DNA of 64,000 nucleotides, taken from assembly GCA_020853025.1 (NCBI GenBank), contig JADYZP010000004.1:62001-126000 (forward strand). The letters run 5' to 3'. The translations under genes were made by a program, and so were the position numbers. This document shows positions 1-7,564 of this stretch, in pieces. The stretch's first letter is position 1; every line of letters starts with the position of its first letter. This DNA comes from Burkholderiales bacterium (GTDB lineage: Bacteria > Pseudomonadota > Gammaproteobacteria > Burkholderiales > Casimicrobiaceae). Under the pieces are notes generated by a model. The model was not told the origin of the DNA, did not search any database, and saw only the letters and a list, made by a program, of their open reading frames with translations.

Positions 1-2
1 TG

Positions 3-317
3 CAGCCATTGCGCGCGGCGTCGCTCGCTGCCGCGGTGCTGGTGCGCGAGGGTGTTCCGTTGTCGCGCGCGTTGCGCGAGCAGCGCGTGTTTCCTCCGGT
101 GCTGATCCACCTGGTCGCCAACGGCGAGCAAAGCGGGCGCCTGGCGCCGATGCTCGAGCGCGCAGCCGGCGAGCTGGAGCGCGACGCCGAGCGGCGGCTG
201 GCGTGGCTCGCGGCGCTGCTGCAGCCGGCGCTGATCGTGGTGATGGGAGCGATCGTGCTGGTGCTGGTGCTGGCCGTCATGCTGCCCATCGTGTCGATGA
301 ACCAACTCATTCGTTGA
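3..317 (+). CDS. Type II secretion inner-membrane protein GspF, C-terminal part (cut by window edge)
   Basis: The frame is open from the window edge, so this is the 3' end of a longer gene. The visible ~104 residues match the second repeat of the GspF/PilC family: a motif with SGRLAPMLERAA after a conserved ANGEQ, followed by one strongly hydrophobic membrane segment near the end (LIVVMGAIVLVLVLAVMLPI) and a short tail. GspF/PilC proteins form the inner-membrane platform of type II secretion or type IV pilus machines. GspF and PilC cannot be told apart from this piece alone; the ANGEQSG motif fits GspF slightly better. Nothing convincing lies between its stop and the end of queG. Confidence 0.75.
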   Translation, partial: QPLRAASLAAAVLVREGVPLSRALREQRVFPPVLIHLVANGEQSGRLAPMLERAAGELERDAERRLAWLAALLQPALIVVMGAIVLVLVLAVMLPIVSMNQLIR

Positions 318-419
318 GGTCAGGCTGAGCCGCTGCTTCCGTCCTGCGCTGCTGCTGGTGTGCGCGCTGCTCTTGCTGAACAAGGGGGCGCCGGTCAAGT
401 GACTACTGCCAACTGCCTG

Positions 420-1508
420 CTAAGTGCCCACTGAGTGCCCACCGAGTGCCCACGCCACATGCTCGCGCACCAGCGGCGACGCATCTTCGGCCCGCCGTTG
501 CAGCGCCGTGATCACGGCATCGCTGCGCGGCGCGTTGCCCAAGCCGACGGCCAGGTTACGCGACCAGCGTTCGTAGCCGATGCGGCGGATGGGGCTACCC
601 GCCATCCGCGCGTTGAATTCGTCCTCGGTCCAGGCGAAGAGATCGACCAGCGTCGCTTGGTCGAGACCGTTGCGGACGGCGCGGAAATCGTGCTCGGCAG
701 CGGCCTGCGCGAAACGGTTCCACGGACACGCGAGCTGGCAGTCGTCGCAGCCGTAGACACGGTTGCCGATCTGCGGCCGCAGGTCCTCGGGGATCGATCC
801 CGGCAGCTCGATGGTCAGGTAGGAAATGCAGCGCCGCGCGTCGAGCTCAAAGGGCGCGACGATGGCACCGGTCGGACAGGCGTCGATGCATGCGCTGCAG
901 GTGCCGCAGTGGTCGGCGACCGGTGGCGTCGGTGGCAGCGGCAGGTCGGTGTAGATTTCGCCCAGAAAAAAATAGGAACCCAGCTTGCGCGTCAGGAGCA
1001 GCGTGTGCTTGCCGCGCCAGCCGAGTCCCGATTTGGCGGCGAGCGCCACCTCGAGTACCGGTGCGCTGTCGGTGAACACGCGGTAGCCGAAGTCGCCGAC
1101 CTCGACCTTGATCCTGTCGACCAGCCGCGCCAGTCGCGCACGCAGCACCTTGTGGTAGTCGCGGCCGAGCGCATAGCGCGCGACGTAGGCGCGTTGCGGA
1201 TCGCCGAGCACGGCACCGGGTGCCATCGCTGCGGGCGGCCAGTAATTCATTCGCGCGGTAATGACGCGGATCGTACCCGGCACCAGTTCGGCTGGACGTG
1301 AGCGCGCGCTGCCGTGACGCTCCATGTATGCCATCGCGCCATGCCGGCCCAAGGCGAGCCAGCGCTGCAACCGCTCCTCGGCCTGCGACAATTCGGTGTC
1401 GGCGACGCCGATGTCCTGGAAGCCGAACTCGCGTCCCCAGGTTCGGATGTCGTCGACGAGTTGCGGCCAGTCGCATTCCGGTCGGGCAGGGAACCAAGCG
1501 TCGGTCAT
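420..1508 (-). CDS. queG: Epoxyqueuosine reductase QueG
   Basis: QueG catalyses the last step of queuosine synthesis on tRNA, reducing epoxyqueuosine to queuosine with a cobalamin cofactor and two [4Fe-4S] clusters. The 362-residue protein has the usual length. Two ferredoxin-type cysteine clusters are visible: C201-x2-C204-x2-C207-x3-C211-P, and a second set including C227, C254, C257 and C261 (CDDCQLACPWN). The probable catalytic Asp is in FTDSAP near residue 147. The gene is divergent from tsaE with only 66 bp between the starts. gluQ, whose product glutamylates queuosine in tRNA-Asp, lies at 13.3-14.2 kb, so two steps of the same tRNA modification are present in the window. Confidence 0.95.
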   Translation of the reverse strand: MTDAWFPARPECDWPQLVDDIRTWGREFGFQDIGVADTELSQAEERLQRWLALGRHGAMAYMERHGSARSRPAELVPGTIRVITARMNYWPPAAMAPGAVLGDPQRAYVARYALGRDYHKVLRARLARLVDRIKVEVGDFGYRVFTDSAPVLEVALAAKSGLGWRGKHTLLLTRKLGSYFFLGEIYTDLPLPPTPPVADHCGTCSACIDACPTGAIVAPFELDARRCISYLTIELPGSIPEDLRPQIGNRVYGCDDCQLACPWNRFAQAAAEHDFRAVRNGLDQATLVDLFAWTEDEFNARMAGSPIRRIGYERWSRNLAVGLGNAPRSDAVITALQRRAEDASPLVREHVAWALGGHSVGT

Positions 1509-1574
1509 CGTGCGTCATCGTATCGCGGTTATGCTTGCGCTTCCGATAGGCGCCGATTTGTCCCGCCCACCGTC

Positions 1575-2060
1575 ATGACCGCTTCCCTCCATCTACCCGA
1601 CGCTTCCGCCGCCGAAGCTGTCGGTGCGGCGATGGCCGGTACGCTGTCCGGCGGCATGGTGGTGGCGCTGCACGGCGACCTGGGAACCGGCAAGACGACG
1701 CTGGCGCGCGGCGCCTTGCGGGCGCTGGGCTGGACCGGGACCGTCAAGAGCCCGACCTATACATTGGTTGAATATTATCCATTTTCGAGTTTATACTTGT
1801 ATCACTTTGATTTTTATCGGTTCGCCGATCCAAGCGAATGGGAAACGGCGGGACTCGCAGACTGTTTTCGCAGCGACAGCGTCTGCCTGGTCGAATGGCC
1901 GGAGCGCGTTGCCGGACTGCTGCCCGTTGCCGACCTCGACGTGGTCCTGTCGTACCCGGCGACCGCAGACGGGCGCGACCTCTTGTTGCGTTCCTCGACG
2001 GCGGCGGGTGACCGATGCCGCGCCGCGATCGAAGCGCTCTTTCTGCCCGCTCCCGGCTGA
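1575..2060 (+). CDS. tsaE: tRNA threonylcarbamoyladenosine biosynthesis ATPase TsaE
   Basis: TsaE is the small ATPase of the TsaB-TsaD-TsaE complex that makes t6A37 in tRNAs reading ANN codons. The 161-residue product has the Walker A motif HGDLGTGKTT (residues 33-42), the SPTYTLVE motif, the LYHFDFYRF motif, and a closing EWPER motif. The ATG at 1575 gives the normal family length; an upstream extension into the queG start region would be unnatural. The codons for the SPTYTLVE to FYRF stretch (about 1757-1822) are strikingly AT-rich, unlike the rest of the gene. The gene overlaps amiC by 46 bp, an arrangement common in proteobacteria. Confidence 0.95.
   Translation: MTASLHLPDASAAEAVGAAMAGTLSGGMVVALHGDLGTGKTTLARGALRALGWTGTVKSPTYTLVEYYPFSSLYLYHFDFYRFADPSEWETAGLADCFRSDSVCLVEWPERVAGLLPVADLDVVLSYPATADGRDLLLRSSTAAGDRCRAAIEALFLPAPG
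1768..1797 (+). promoter_or_regulatory. Possible internal sigma70-type promoter inside tsaE
   Basis: In the AT-rich patch of tsaE a TTGAAT hexamer (1768-1773) is followed after 18 bp by TATACT (1792-1797), a 4/6 and 5/6 match to the sigma70 consensus. It points toward amiC, whose start is about 215 bp downstream. This is inference from sequence only; the AT-rich codons may have another cause. Confidence 0.35.
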
Positions 2061-3316
2061 CGACGATCGGCTGGCAGCGCCGTCGGTTGTGCCGATGGCT
2101 GGTGCTGCCGGCCTCGCAGCTGCTGCTGCCGGACGCATGGGCGGAGATGGCGCGCATCGCCTCGGCGCGGGTGTGGCCGGCGCAGGAATACACGCGCGTC
2201 ATCGTCGAATCGAACTCGCCGCTCGCGCATCAGCTCGTCGTGCTCAGAAATCCGGACCGACTGGCGCTCGACATCGACGGCGTCGACGCGTCTTCGGAAT
2301 TGCTGTCGCTGCCTTCGCGCGTGAACGCATCCGATCCCTATATCGCGTCGATTCGCCTCGGCCGGCAGTCGGCGAGCGTGATGCGCGTGGTGCTCGACCT
2401 CAAGGCCGAGGTGCGGCCCGACATCTTCGCGCTGCGGCCGGTCGCCGAGTTCGGGCACCGGCTGGTGCTCGACCTCTATCCGCTCGTACCGCTCGATCCG
2501 CTGATGGCGCTGCTCGAAGGCGAAAGTCACAAAGGCTCGCCGTCGCCCGGATCCAGCGTCGCGGATGCGCAACGCGAAGCTGCGCCCGCACCGCGCGCTG
2601 CGGAAAAGGAGACTTCACGCCGCATCACGATCGCCATCGACCCCGGCCACGGCGGCGAGGATCCGGGTGCGATCGGCCGCCGCGGCACCTACGAAAAACA
2701 CGTCGTGCTGGCCATCGCGCAAAAGCTCAAGGCGCGCATCGACACCCAACCCAACATGCGCGCGATGCTGACGCGCGATGACGACTACTTCGTGCCGCTC
2801 GCGCAGCGTGTCGCCAAGGCGCGGCGCGTGCAGGCGGACCTGTTCATCTCGATCCACGCCGACGCCTTCCGCGATCCGGCTGCGCGCGGCTCGTCGGTCT
2901 TCGCGCTCTCCGAGCGCGGCGCGACCAGCGCGGCAGCGAGGTGGCTCGCGAACCGCGAAAACCGGGCCGACCTGATCGGCGGCGTGGATCTCGACCGGCG
3001 CGATCCGGTGCTCGCGCGCACGCTGCTCGACCTGTCGCAAACGGCGCAGATCAGCGACAGCCTGAAGGTCGGCCAGCGCGTGCTCGACGGCATCGGCACG
3101 CACAATGCGCTGCACAAGAACAGCGTCGAGCAGGCCGGCTTCGCCGTGCTCAAGGCGCCCGATATTCCATCGATCCTGGTGGAGACGGCGTTCATCTCCA
3201 ATCCGGACGAGGAACTGAAGCTGCGCAGTGCCGGGCACCAGAGGAAGTTCGCCGATTCCATACACGAAGGCGTGCTGCGCTACTTCGCGGACAATCCGCC
3301 GCTTGCCCGGGCGTGA
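2015..3316 (+). CDS. amiC: N-acetylmuramoyl-L-alanine amidase (AmiC type)
   Basis: This is a periplasmic zinc amidase that cuts the amide bond between MurNAc and the stem peptide, needed for daughter-cell separation. The 433 residues read as an N-terminal export signal (RRRLCRWL followed by a hydrophobic stretch ending AWA), an AMIN localisation domain (about residues 45-160), a variable Ala/Pro linker, and an Amidase_3 catalytic domain (about 205-430). Zinc ligands are visible in IAIDPGHGGEDPG and FISIHADAF, and the catalytic glutamate in LVETAFISN. The twin arginines suggest Tat export as for E. coli AmiC, though the motif is not perfect. The start lies inside tsaE, so translation is probably coupled. 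Confidence 0.93.
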   Translation: MPRRDRSALSARSRLTTIGWQRRRLCRWLVLPASQLLLPDAWAEMARIASARVWPAQEYTRVIVESNSPLAHQLVVLRNPDRLALDIDGVDASSELLSLPSRVNASDPYIASIRLGRQSASVMRVVLDLKAEVRPDIFALRPVAEFGHRLVLDLYPLVPLDPLMALLEGESHKGSPSPGSSVADAQREAAPAPRAAEKETSRRITIAIDPGHGGEDPGAIGRRGTYEKHVVLAIAQKLKARIDTQPNMRAMLTRDDDYFVPLAQRVAKARRVQADLFISIHADAFRDPAARGSSVFALSERGATSAAARWLANRENRADLIGGVDLDRRDPVLARTLLDLSQTAQISDSLKVGQRVLDGIGTHNALHKNSVEQAGFAVLKAPDIPSILVETAFISNPDEELKLRSAGHQRKFADSIHEGVLRYFADNPPLARA

Positions 3317-3406
3317 GCGGCGCGCGCGCCTGACCGCTCCCGATCCGGGAATCGCCGTCGCGTCTTTCCATCCGCCACACAGATTCGATGCCCGTAGAAT
3401 CGCCGC

Positions 3407-3922
3407 ATGGCCCGCTTTTTCGTCCTCTTCATCGTATTGCTCGCGATCCTCTTCGGGCTCGAGTTGACGCCGTGGGGGCAGCGCCTCGTCGTCGTGCCGT
3501 GGACCAACGCGCTGGCGGCGATCGCGACGTCGATCGTCACGCTGTTCGACGCGAATGTCGTCGCCTCGGGCAAGGTGATCCGCAGCGTGGGCAACGGCTT
3601 CGCGGTGTCGATCGAGGCCGGTTGCAACGGTGTGGAGGCCACGCTCGTTCTGTTCGCCGCGATCCTCGCTTTCCCTGCGCCGTGGAAGCACAAGGTGCTG
3701 GGGCTTTTGATCGGCACGCTGGCGGTGCAACTGCTCAACATCGTGCGGGTCATCAGCCTCTTCTACATCGGGCAGTGGAACTTCGACGTCTTCGAGTGGG
3801 CGCACCTGTACGCCTGGCAGGCGCTGATCATGCTCGATGTGTTGGTCGTCTGGCTGATCTGGGTGCGCCGTGTGCCGCGCGACGACGATCGCGCGCCACC
3901 TCCGGCGCTGGCTGCGCGCTAG
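3407..3922 (+). CDS. xrtH: Exosortase H (XrtH)
   Basis: Exosortases are polytopic membrane cysteine transpeptidases that cut and sort proteins with a C-terminal PEP-CTERM-like signal. The 171-residue size is that of the short single-domain exosortase H form. The three catalytic residues are visible in the family pattern: Cys73 in EAGCNGVEA, Arg114 in NIVRVISLFYIG, and His133 in FEWAHLYAW, each near a membrane segment. The following gene encodes the protein usually paired with XrtH, 19 bp downstream. No protein with an exosortase sorting tail was recognised in the window, so its substrates must lie elsewhere. Confidence 0.9.
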   Translation: MARFFVLFIVLLAILFGLELTPWGQRLVVVPWTNALAAIATSIVTLFDANVVASGKVIRSVGNGFAVSIEAGCNGVEATLVLFAAILAFPAPWKHKVLGLLIGTLAVQLLNIVRVISLFYIGQWNFDVFEWAHLYAWQALIMLDVLVVWLIWVRRVPRDDDRAPPPALAAR

Positions 3923-3941
3923 ACCTCGGGCACGGCACACG

Positions 3942-4529
3942 ATGAAGAGTCCTCTGGCCCGGTTCATCCTGCTGGTGCTGGCGTGGCTGCCGGTGACCTT
4001 TGGCGTGTGGTACGTATTGGCGCCGATCATTCTCTGGCCGGTGCAGCTTTTCACCGCCGTCATCGGCAATCTGGGACTGCGCGATCTCGTCGTCGGTGTC
4101 GATGCACGCGGGGCCACGCTCACCTTCGTGACGACGCTGAAGCCCGGCAGCGTCGAGGCCGGCGGAGTCCTCAGCGTCGACGTCAACATGCTGCTCTACG
4201 CCTTCGGTCTGCCGCTGTTCGCCGCGCTGACGCTCGCTGCGCACGAGCCCGGATGGTGGCGGCGCCTGCTGATCGGCTACTTTGCGATGCTGCCGTTCAT
4301 CCTTTGGGGCGTCGTCGCCGACTTCCTGAAGAACATCGCAGTCACTGCGTCGCCGCTGGTAACATCGCAAACCGGCTTCAGCGCGCTCGACCGCGATATC
4401 ATCGTCTTCGCCTTTCAGTTCGGGTCGCTGATCCTGCCGGCTGTCGTTCCCGCAATCGCGTGGGTGCTCACGCATCGTGCGTTTCTCGAGGGCCTGCGCG
4501 GGCCCCGCAGCGGAGTCAACGGCGCGTAA
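3942..4529 (+). CDS. Exosortase H-associated membrane protein
   Basis: This 195-residue membrane protein directly follows xrtH and is known only as the partner of exosortase H. It has an N-terminal membrane segment (ARFILLVLAWLPVTFGVWYV), a mid-protein soluble stretch (about residues 45-85, VVGVDARGATLTFVTTL), and further membrane segments at about 90-105, 118-138 and 165-190. Its biochemical role is unknown; a link to sorting is inferred from its constant pairing with XrtH. The ATG at 3942 is chosen because the upstream extension overlaps xrtH and is rich in Arg without family support. Confidence 0.8.
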   Translation: MKSPLARFILLVLAWLPVTFGVWYVLAPIILWPVQLFTAVIGNLGLRDLVVGVDARGATLTFVTTLKPGSVEAGGVLSVDVNMLLYAFGLPLFAALTLAAHEPGWWRRLLIGYFAMLPFILWGVVADFLKNIAVTASPLVTSQTGFSALDRDIIVFAFQFGSLILPAVVPAIAWVLTHRAFLEGLRGPRSGVNGA

Positions 4530-4583
4530 GTGCACGGTCGGGTACTCCCCGATGTTTGTCGTGCCGCGGATATTGGGGGGTCT

Positions 4584-5873
4584 ATGGCGCAGCAGTTACT
4601 GATCGTGGTCCTGGTTGCGGCCGCCTATACAGCATTTGGCGCGCTTTCCTCGCTGGTCGCCTATGCACCGACCGACGCGTGGACGGTGTGGCTCGCCAGC
4701 GGCGTCGTGCTGGGATTGCTGCTGTCGCTTCGCCGCGCGCGCTGGGCTGCGGTGCTGGGCGGCGGCTTCGTCGGCGCCACGGCCTTCGCGTTCAATCTCG
4801 GCAGCGCTGCGTTGGAGGCGGTCGGCTATGGAGCGATCGAGGTGCTGGCATCGGGCGCCGCGGCGCTTCTCGTATCGCGGCTTGCGGCGCTGCCGCTGCG
4901 CTTTCATGCCGTACGCGATCTCGGCGCGCTGATACTCGCCGGCGCCGTGCCGCTGGCGCTTGTCGGGGCCGTATTGGCCGCGGCATGGCAGCTCGCGGCG
5001 GGCGGCACAGGTTTCGGAACGACGCTACGCGTCTGGTTCATCTCCAACTTCATCGGCACGCTGCTGGTTGCGCCGGTGATCATCAGCTGGGCGCAGTTCC
5101 GCGTGCGGCGCTCGGGCGGGATGACGATGCCGGCTTTCACCTCCGGCGCGGTGGCCTGCGCGCTGTTCCTGGGTACGCTGTGGTTGCTGTTCAGCGGTTC
5201 GGTCGCCCAGCGCTTTGGTGGTTCGGTCGGTGCCGCACTCACCTACCTGCCCATCGTCTTCATGTCGCTGGTCGCGGTCCTCTGGGGTGCGCGGGGTGCG
5301 ACGCTCGCCGGCTTCGTCGGTGCGCTGATCGCGATGGTCTGCACGGCGCAGGGCAACGGCCCGTTCGCAGGCGTCGAAGGTTTCCTCGGCGAGGCCCAAC
5401 TCGAAGTCGAAGCTTATGCGCTCGCCATCGCGCTGCTGGGATTGCTGATCGCGGTACTCGGCGCGGCGCAGCGGCAGGCGGCGCACGTGGCGCGCGAATG
5501 GCAGACGCGCTTCGAGGCGGCGATCGGTGCCCACCGCCTGCTCGCCTACGAATGGGATCCGGCGAGCGACCGCATGCTGGTCACCGGCGATACGCTGCAG
5601 CTGCTCGGCGTGGCGCCCGAGCGAATCGCGATGCTCGCCGACTGGCTGGCGCTGGTGGCCGCCGTTGAACGGGATGGCGTAGCGGCCCGGTTCGACGAGC
5701 GCGTGCGCGGCCGCGGGGAGGCCGACACGCTACGCTACGCGCTGCGCGGCAGCGCAGGTGCGACGCAGGCCGCCACCGACGAGGCGCGCGCGATTCGCGA
5801 CCACGACGGCGCGCTGCACCGGATCGTCGGCATTGTGCGCGTGACTGCCGGGCCCGTGGAATCGTCGGCATGA
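4584..5873 (+). CDS. MASE1 membrane sensor protein with a C-terminal PAS-like domain
   Basis: The N-terminal ~300 residues form a MASE1 integral membrane sensory domain with about eight hydrophobic segments (for example AAAYTAFGALSSLVAYAPT, VWLASGVVLGLLLSL). After a short helix (about 300-315) comes a PAS_3-like fold (about 318-425, HRLLAYEWDPASDRMLVTG). No GGDEF, EAL, kinase or methyl-accepting output domain follows, so the 429-residue protein seems to be sensor only. The ATG at 4584 has a G-rich Shine-Dalgarno region (TTGGGGGG); a GTG at 4530 is possible. The stop overlaps the next start (ATGA), implying co-translation with the hydrolase fusion. Confidence 0.8.
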   Translation: MAQQLLIVVLVAAAYTAFGALSSLVAYAPTDAWTVWLASGVVLGLLLSLRRARWAAVLGGGFVGATAFAFNLGSAALEAVGYGAIEVLASGAAALLVSRLAALPLRFHAVRDLGALILAGAVPLALVGAVLAAAWQLAAGGTGFGTTLRVWFISNFIGTLLVAPVIISWAQFRVRRSGGMTMPAFTSGAVACALFLGTLWLLFSGSVAQRFGGSVGAALTYLPIVFMSLVAVLWGARGATLAGFVGALIAMVCTAQGNGPFAGVEGFLGEAQLEVEAYALAIALLGLLIAVLGAAQRQAAHVAREWQTRFEAAIGAHRLLAYEWDPASDRMLVTGDTLQLLGVAPERIAMLADWLALVAAVERDGVAARFDERVRGRGEADTLRYALRGSAGATQAATDEARAIRDHDGALHRIVGIVRVTAGPVESSA

Positions 5874-7414
5874 CCGAGAGCACCACCACCGAGCGCCCTG
5901 CTGCAGTCGAGGTGCCTGCGCAGGATGCAGCCACGGATACACCCGATGGCGTTTTCCTGATTCACGGCCTCGGCGGCACGCAGTACGACCTGGGGTCGAT
6001 GCACAAGCGATTGAAGAATGCCGGCTTCGTCACCCATTCATTGACGCTGCCCGGGCACGGCACGCGTCCGGAGGACCTGGCCGGCGTGACGGCGGAGGAC
6101 TGGATCGGCGCGGTGGTTGCCAAATACCACGAGGTGCGGGCGCTGCATCCTCGCCTGCACCTGATGGGCATGTGCATGGGCTCGCTGCTGGCGGCCGTAC
6201 TCGCGCAGCGCGAGCGGCACACGCAGGGCCAACTGGTGCTGTTGGCACCTCCCGTCTACATCGACGGCTGGGCGACGCCGTGGTACCGCGGATTGCGCTC
6301 GCTGCTCTACGCGATCCCCGGTGTCGGTCGCACGATGAAGGTCGAGGAGGAGGACCCCTTCGGCATCAAGAACGAGCAGCTGCGCGCGATCGTCAAGGCG
6401 AAGTTCGAGCGTGGCGAGAATTTTCACTATCGCTGGGTTCCGCTGGAATGCATTCGGCAGGTCGATCGGCTGCGCGCGATCCTGATGCAAGGCGCGAAGG
6501 AGATCCGCTGCCGGACGCTGGTCGTGCACGCGCGCGAGGACGAACTGACCAGTCTCAAATCGGCCAATTTCCTGGTCGAAGCGATCGGCGGCGGCCGCGC
6601 GCGCATGGTGGTGCTCGAAGACAGCTATCACATGATCTGTGTCGACAACGACCGCGAGATCGTCGCCAGGAGCGTCCTCGAGTTCTTCGGCGCCGCGATG
6701 CCGGGGGCGACGACGGCGCTGGCCAACGAGCCGAAGATGTCGCCCGAGGCGCTGGCCGCGGCGGTGACGGCAACGATCGCGAAGCTCGGCGCGGGTGATC
6801 TTGCGGGGCTGCGCGAGCTGGCGATCCCCGACCTTGCGTGGGTGCAGCCCGGAATCAACAGAATGTCGGGTGCGCATTCAGGGAAATCCTTTGCGGCCTT
6901 CGCCGGCAAGCTCGTGCAAGGTGGCGCGCCGCGGTTCACCGCCTTCGGCACGCCGGTGTTCAATCGCGGCATTGCGCTGGTACCGGCGACGCTGGTCGCG
7001 CAGCGTGACGGCGCGCGGCTCGAGTCGCAGGGCGCGCTGCTGCTCGCCTTCCACGGCGGCAAGCTGCTCGAAGTCCGCTGGTTCGCCGACGAACTGGAAA
7101 TCGAGGACGCGTATTTCGGTGCGGCGCCGCCGGAAGCGCCGGGCACGATCTCACTCGATGCGGCGTTCGATGCAGCGGTGCTCGCCTCGAAGACGCTGCG
7201 CCGCGCACCCGACAACGACACGCTGCTGGCGCTCTATTCGCTGTACAAGCAGGCGTCGGTTGGCGACGTTGCCGGCGAGCGACCCGGCGCGCTCGACATG
7301 GTCAACCGCGCGAAGTTCGACGCCTGGTCGCAGCGCAAGGGCATGGACCGCGAGAGCGCGATGCAGGCCTACGTCGATCGGGTGTACCAGCTCGTATCAT
7401 CCGAGGCGCGATGA
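5870..7414 (+). CDS. Three-domain fusion: alpha/beta hydrolase with Cys nucleophile, NTF2-like domain, acyl-CoA-binding domain
   Basis: Residues ~25-275 are an alpha/beta hydrolase: oxyanion motif HGLGG, nucleophile elbow GMCMG with Cys102 where most esterases have Ser, probable Asp224 in HAREDEL, and His254 in DSYHMI. A GxCxG elbow is known in dienelactone hydrolases and PHA synthases. Residues ~290-420 resemble a SnoaL/NTF2-like fold. Residues ~428-512 are an acyl-CoA-binding protein domain, with YSLYKQASVGD, AKFDAW and a late Tyr as ligand-contact positions. A role in acyl-CoA or acyl-thioester hydrolysis or transfer is inferred, not shown. It is co-translated with the MASE1 gene and converges on an acyl-CoA synthetase. 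The domain combination is unusual. Confidence 0.8.
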   Translation: MTESTTTERPAAVEVPAQDAATDTPDGVFLIHGLGGTQYDLGSMHKRLKNAGFVTHSLTLPGHGTRPEDLAGVTAEDWIGAVVAKYHEVRALHPRLHLMGMCMGSLLAAVLAQRERHTQGQLVLLAPPVYIDGWATPWYRGLRSLLYAIPGVGRTMKVEEEDPFGIKNEQLRAIVKAKFERGENFHYRWVPLECIRQVDRLRAILMQGAKEIRCRTLVVHAREDELTSLKSANFLVEAIGGGRARMVVLEDSYHMICVDNDREIVARSVLEFFGAAMPGATTALANEPKMSPEALAAAVTATIAKLGAGDLAGLRELAIPDLAWVQPGINRMSGAHSGKSFAAFAGKLVQGGAPRFTAFGTPVFNRGIALVPATLVAQRDGARLESQGALLLAFHGGKLLEVRWFADELEIEDAYFGAAPPEAPGTISLDAAFDAAVLASKTLRRAPDNDTLLALYSLYKQASVGDVAGERPGALDMVNRAKFDAWSQRKGMDRESAMQAYVDRVYQLVSSEAR

Positions 7415-7464
7415 CCTGCGTCTGCTGTCGTGAAGCGAATCGAAATTCGCAGCAGATCTCCGGC

Positions 7465-7539
7465 CGTCATTCCCGCGACAGCGGGAATCCAGTGTCTGTC
7501 GTCGTACGCTGCCGGGCCGCCGCTTGCGCGGGGACGACG
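7465..7539. repeat. Composite inverted-repeat element, copy 1
   Basis: The intergenic space between two convergent genes holds a left palindrome ATTCCCGC-GACA-GCGGGAAT (7469-7488, matching the dRS3 pattern ATTCCC-N8-GGGAAT known from Neisseria), a ~28-bp spacer, and a right GC-rich hairpin arm (CGCTTGCGCGGGGACGACG). A diverged copy with the same layout lies at 35437-35513. The element is probably a dispersed extragenic palindrome; a transcription-terminating role between the convergent genes is possible. Confidence 0.6.
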
Positions 7540-7564
7540 AGATCGGCGTCGAGTCTGACCCCAC

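Noticed and set aside
318..419. Small hydrophobic frame (ALLLVCALLLLNKGAPVK) between gspF and queG
   Set aside because: No standard start codon or ribosome site fits it; too weak to call.
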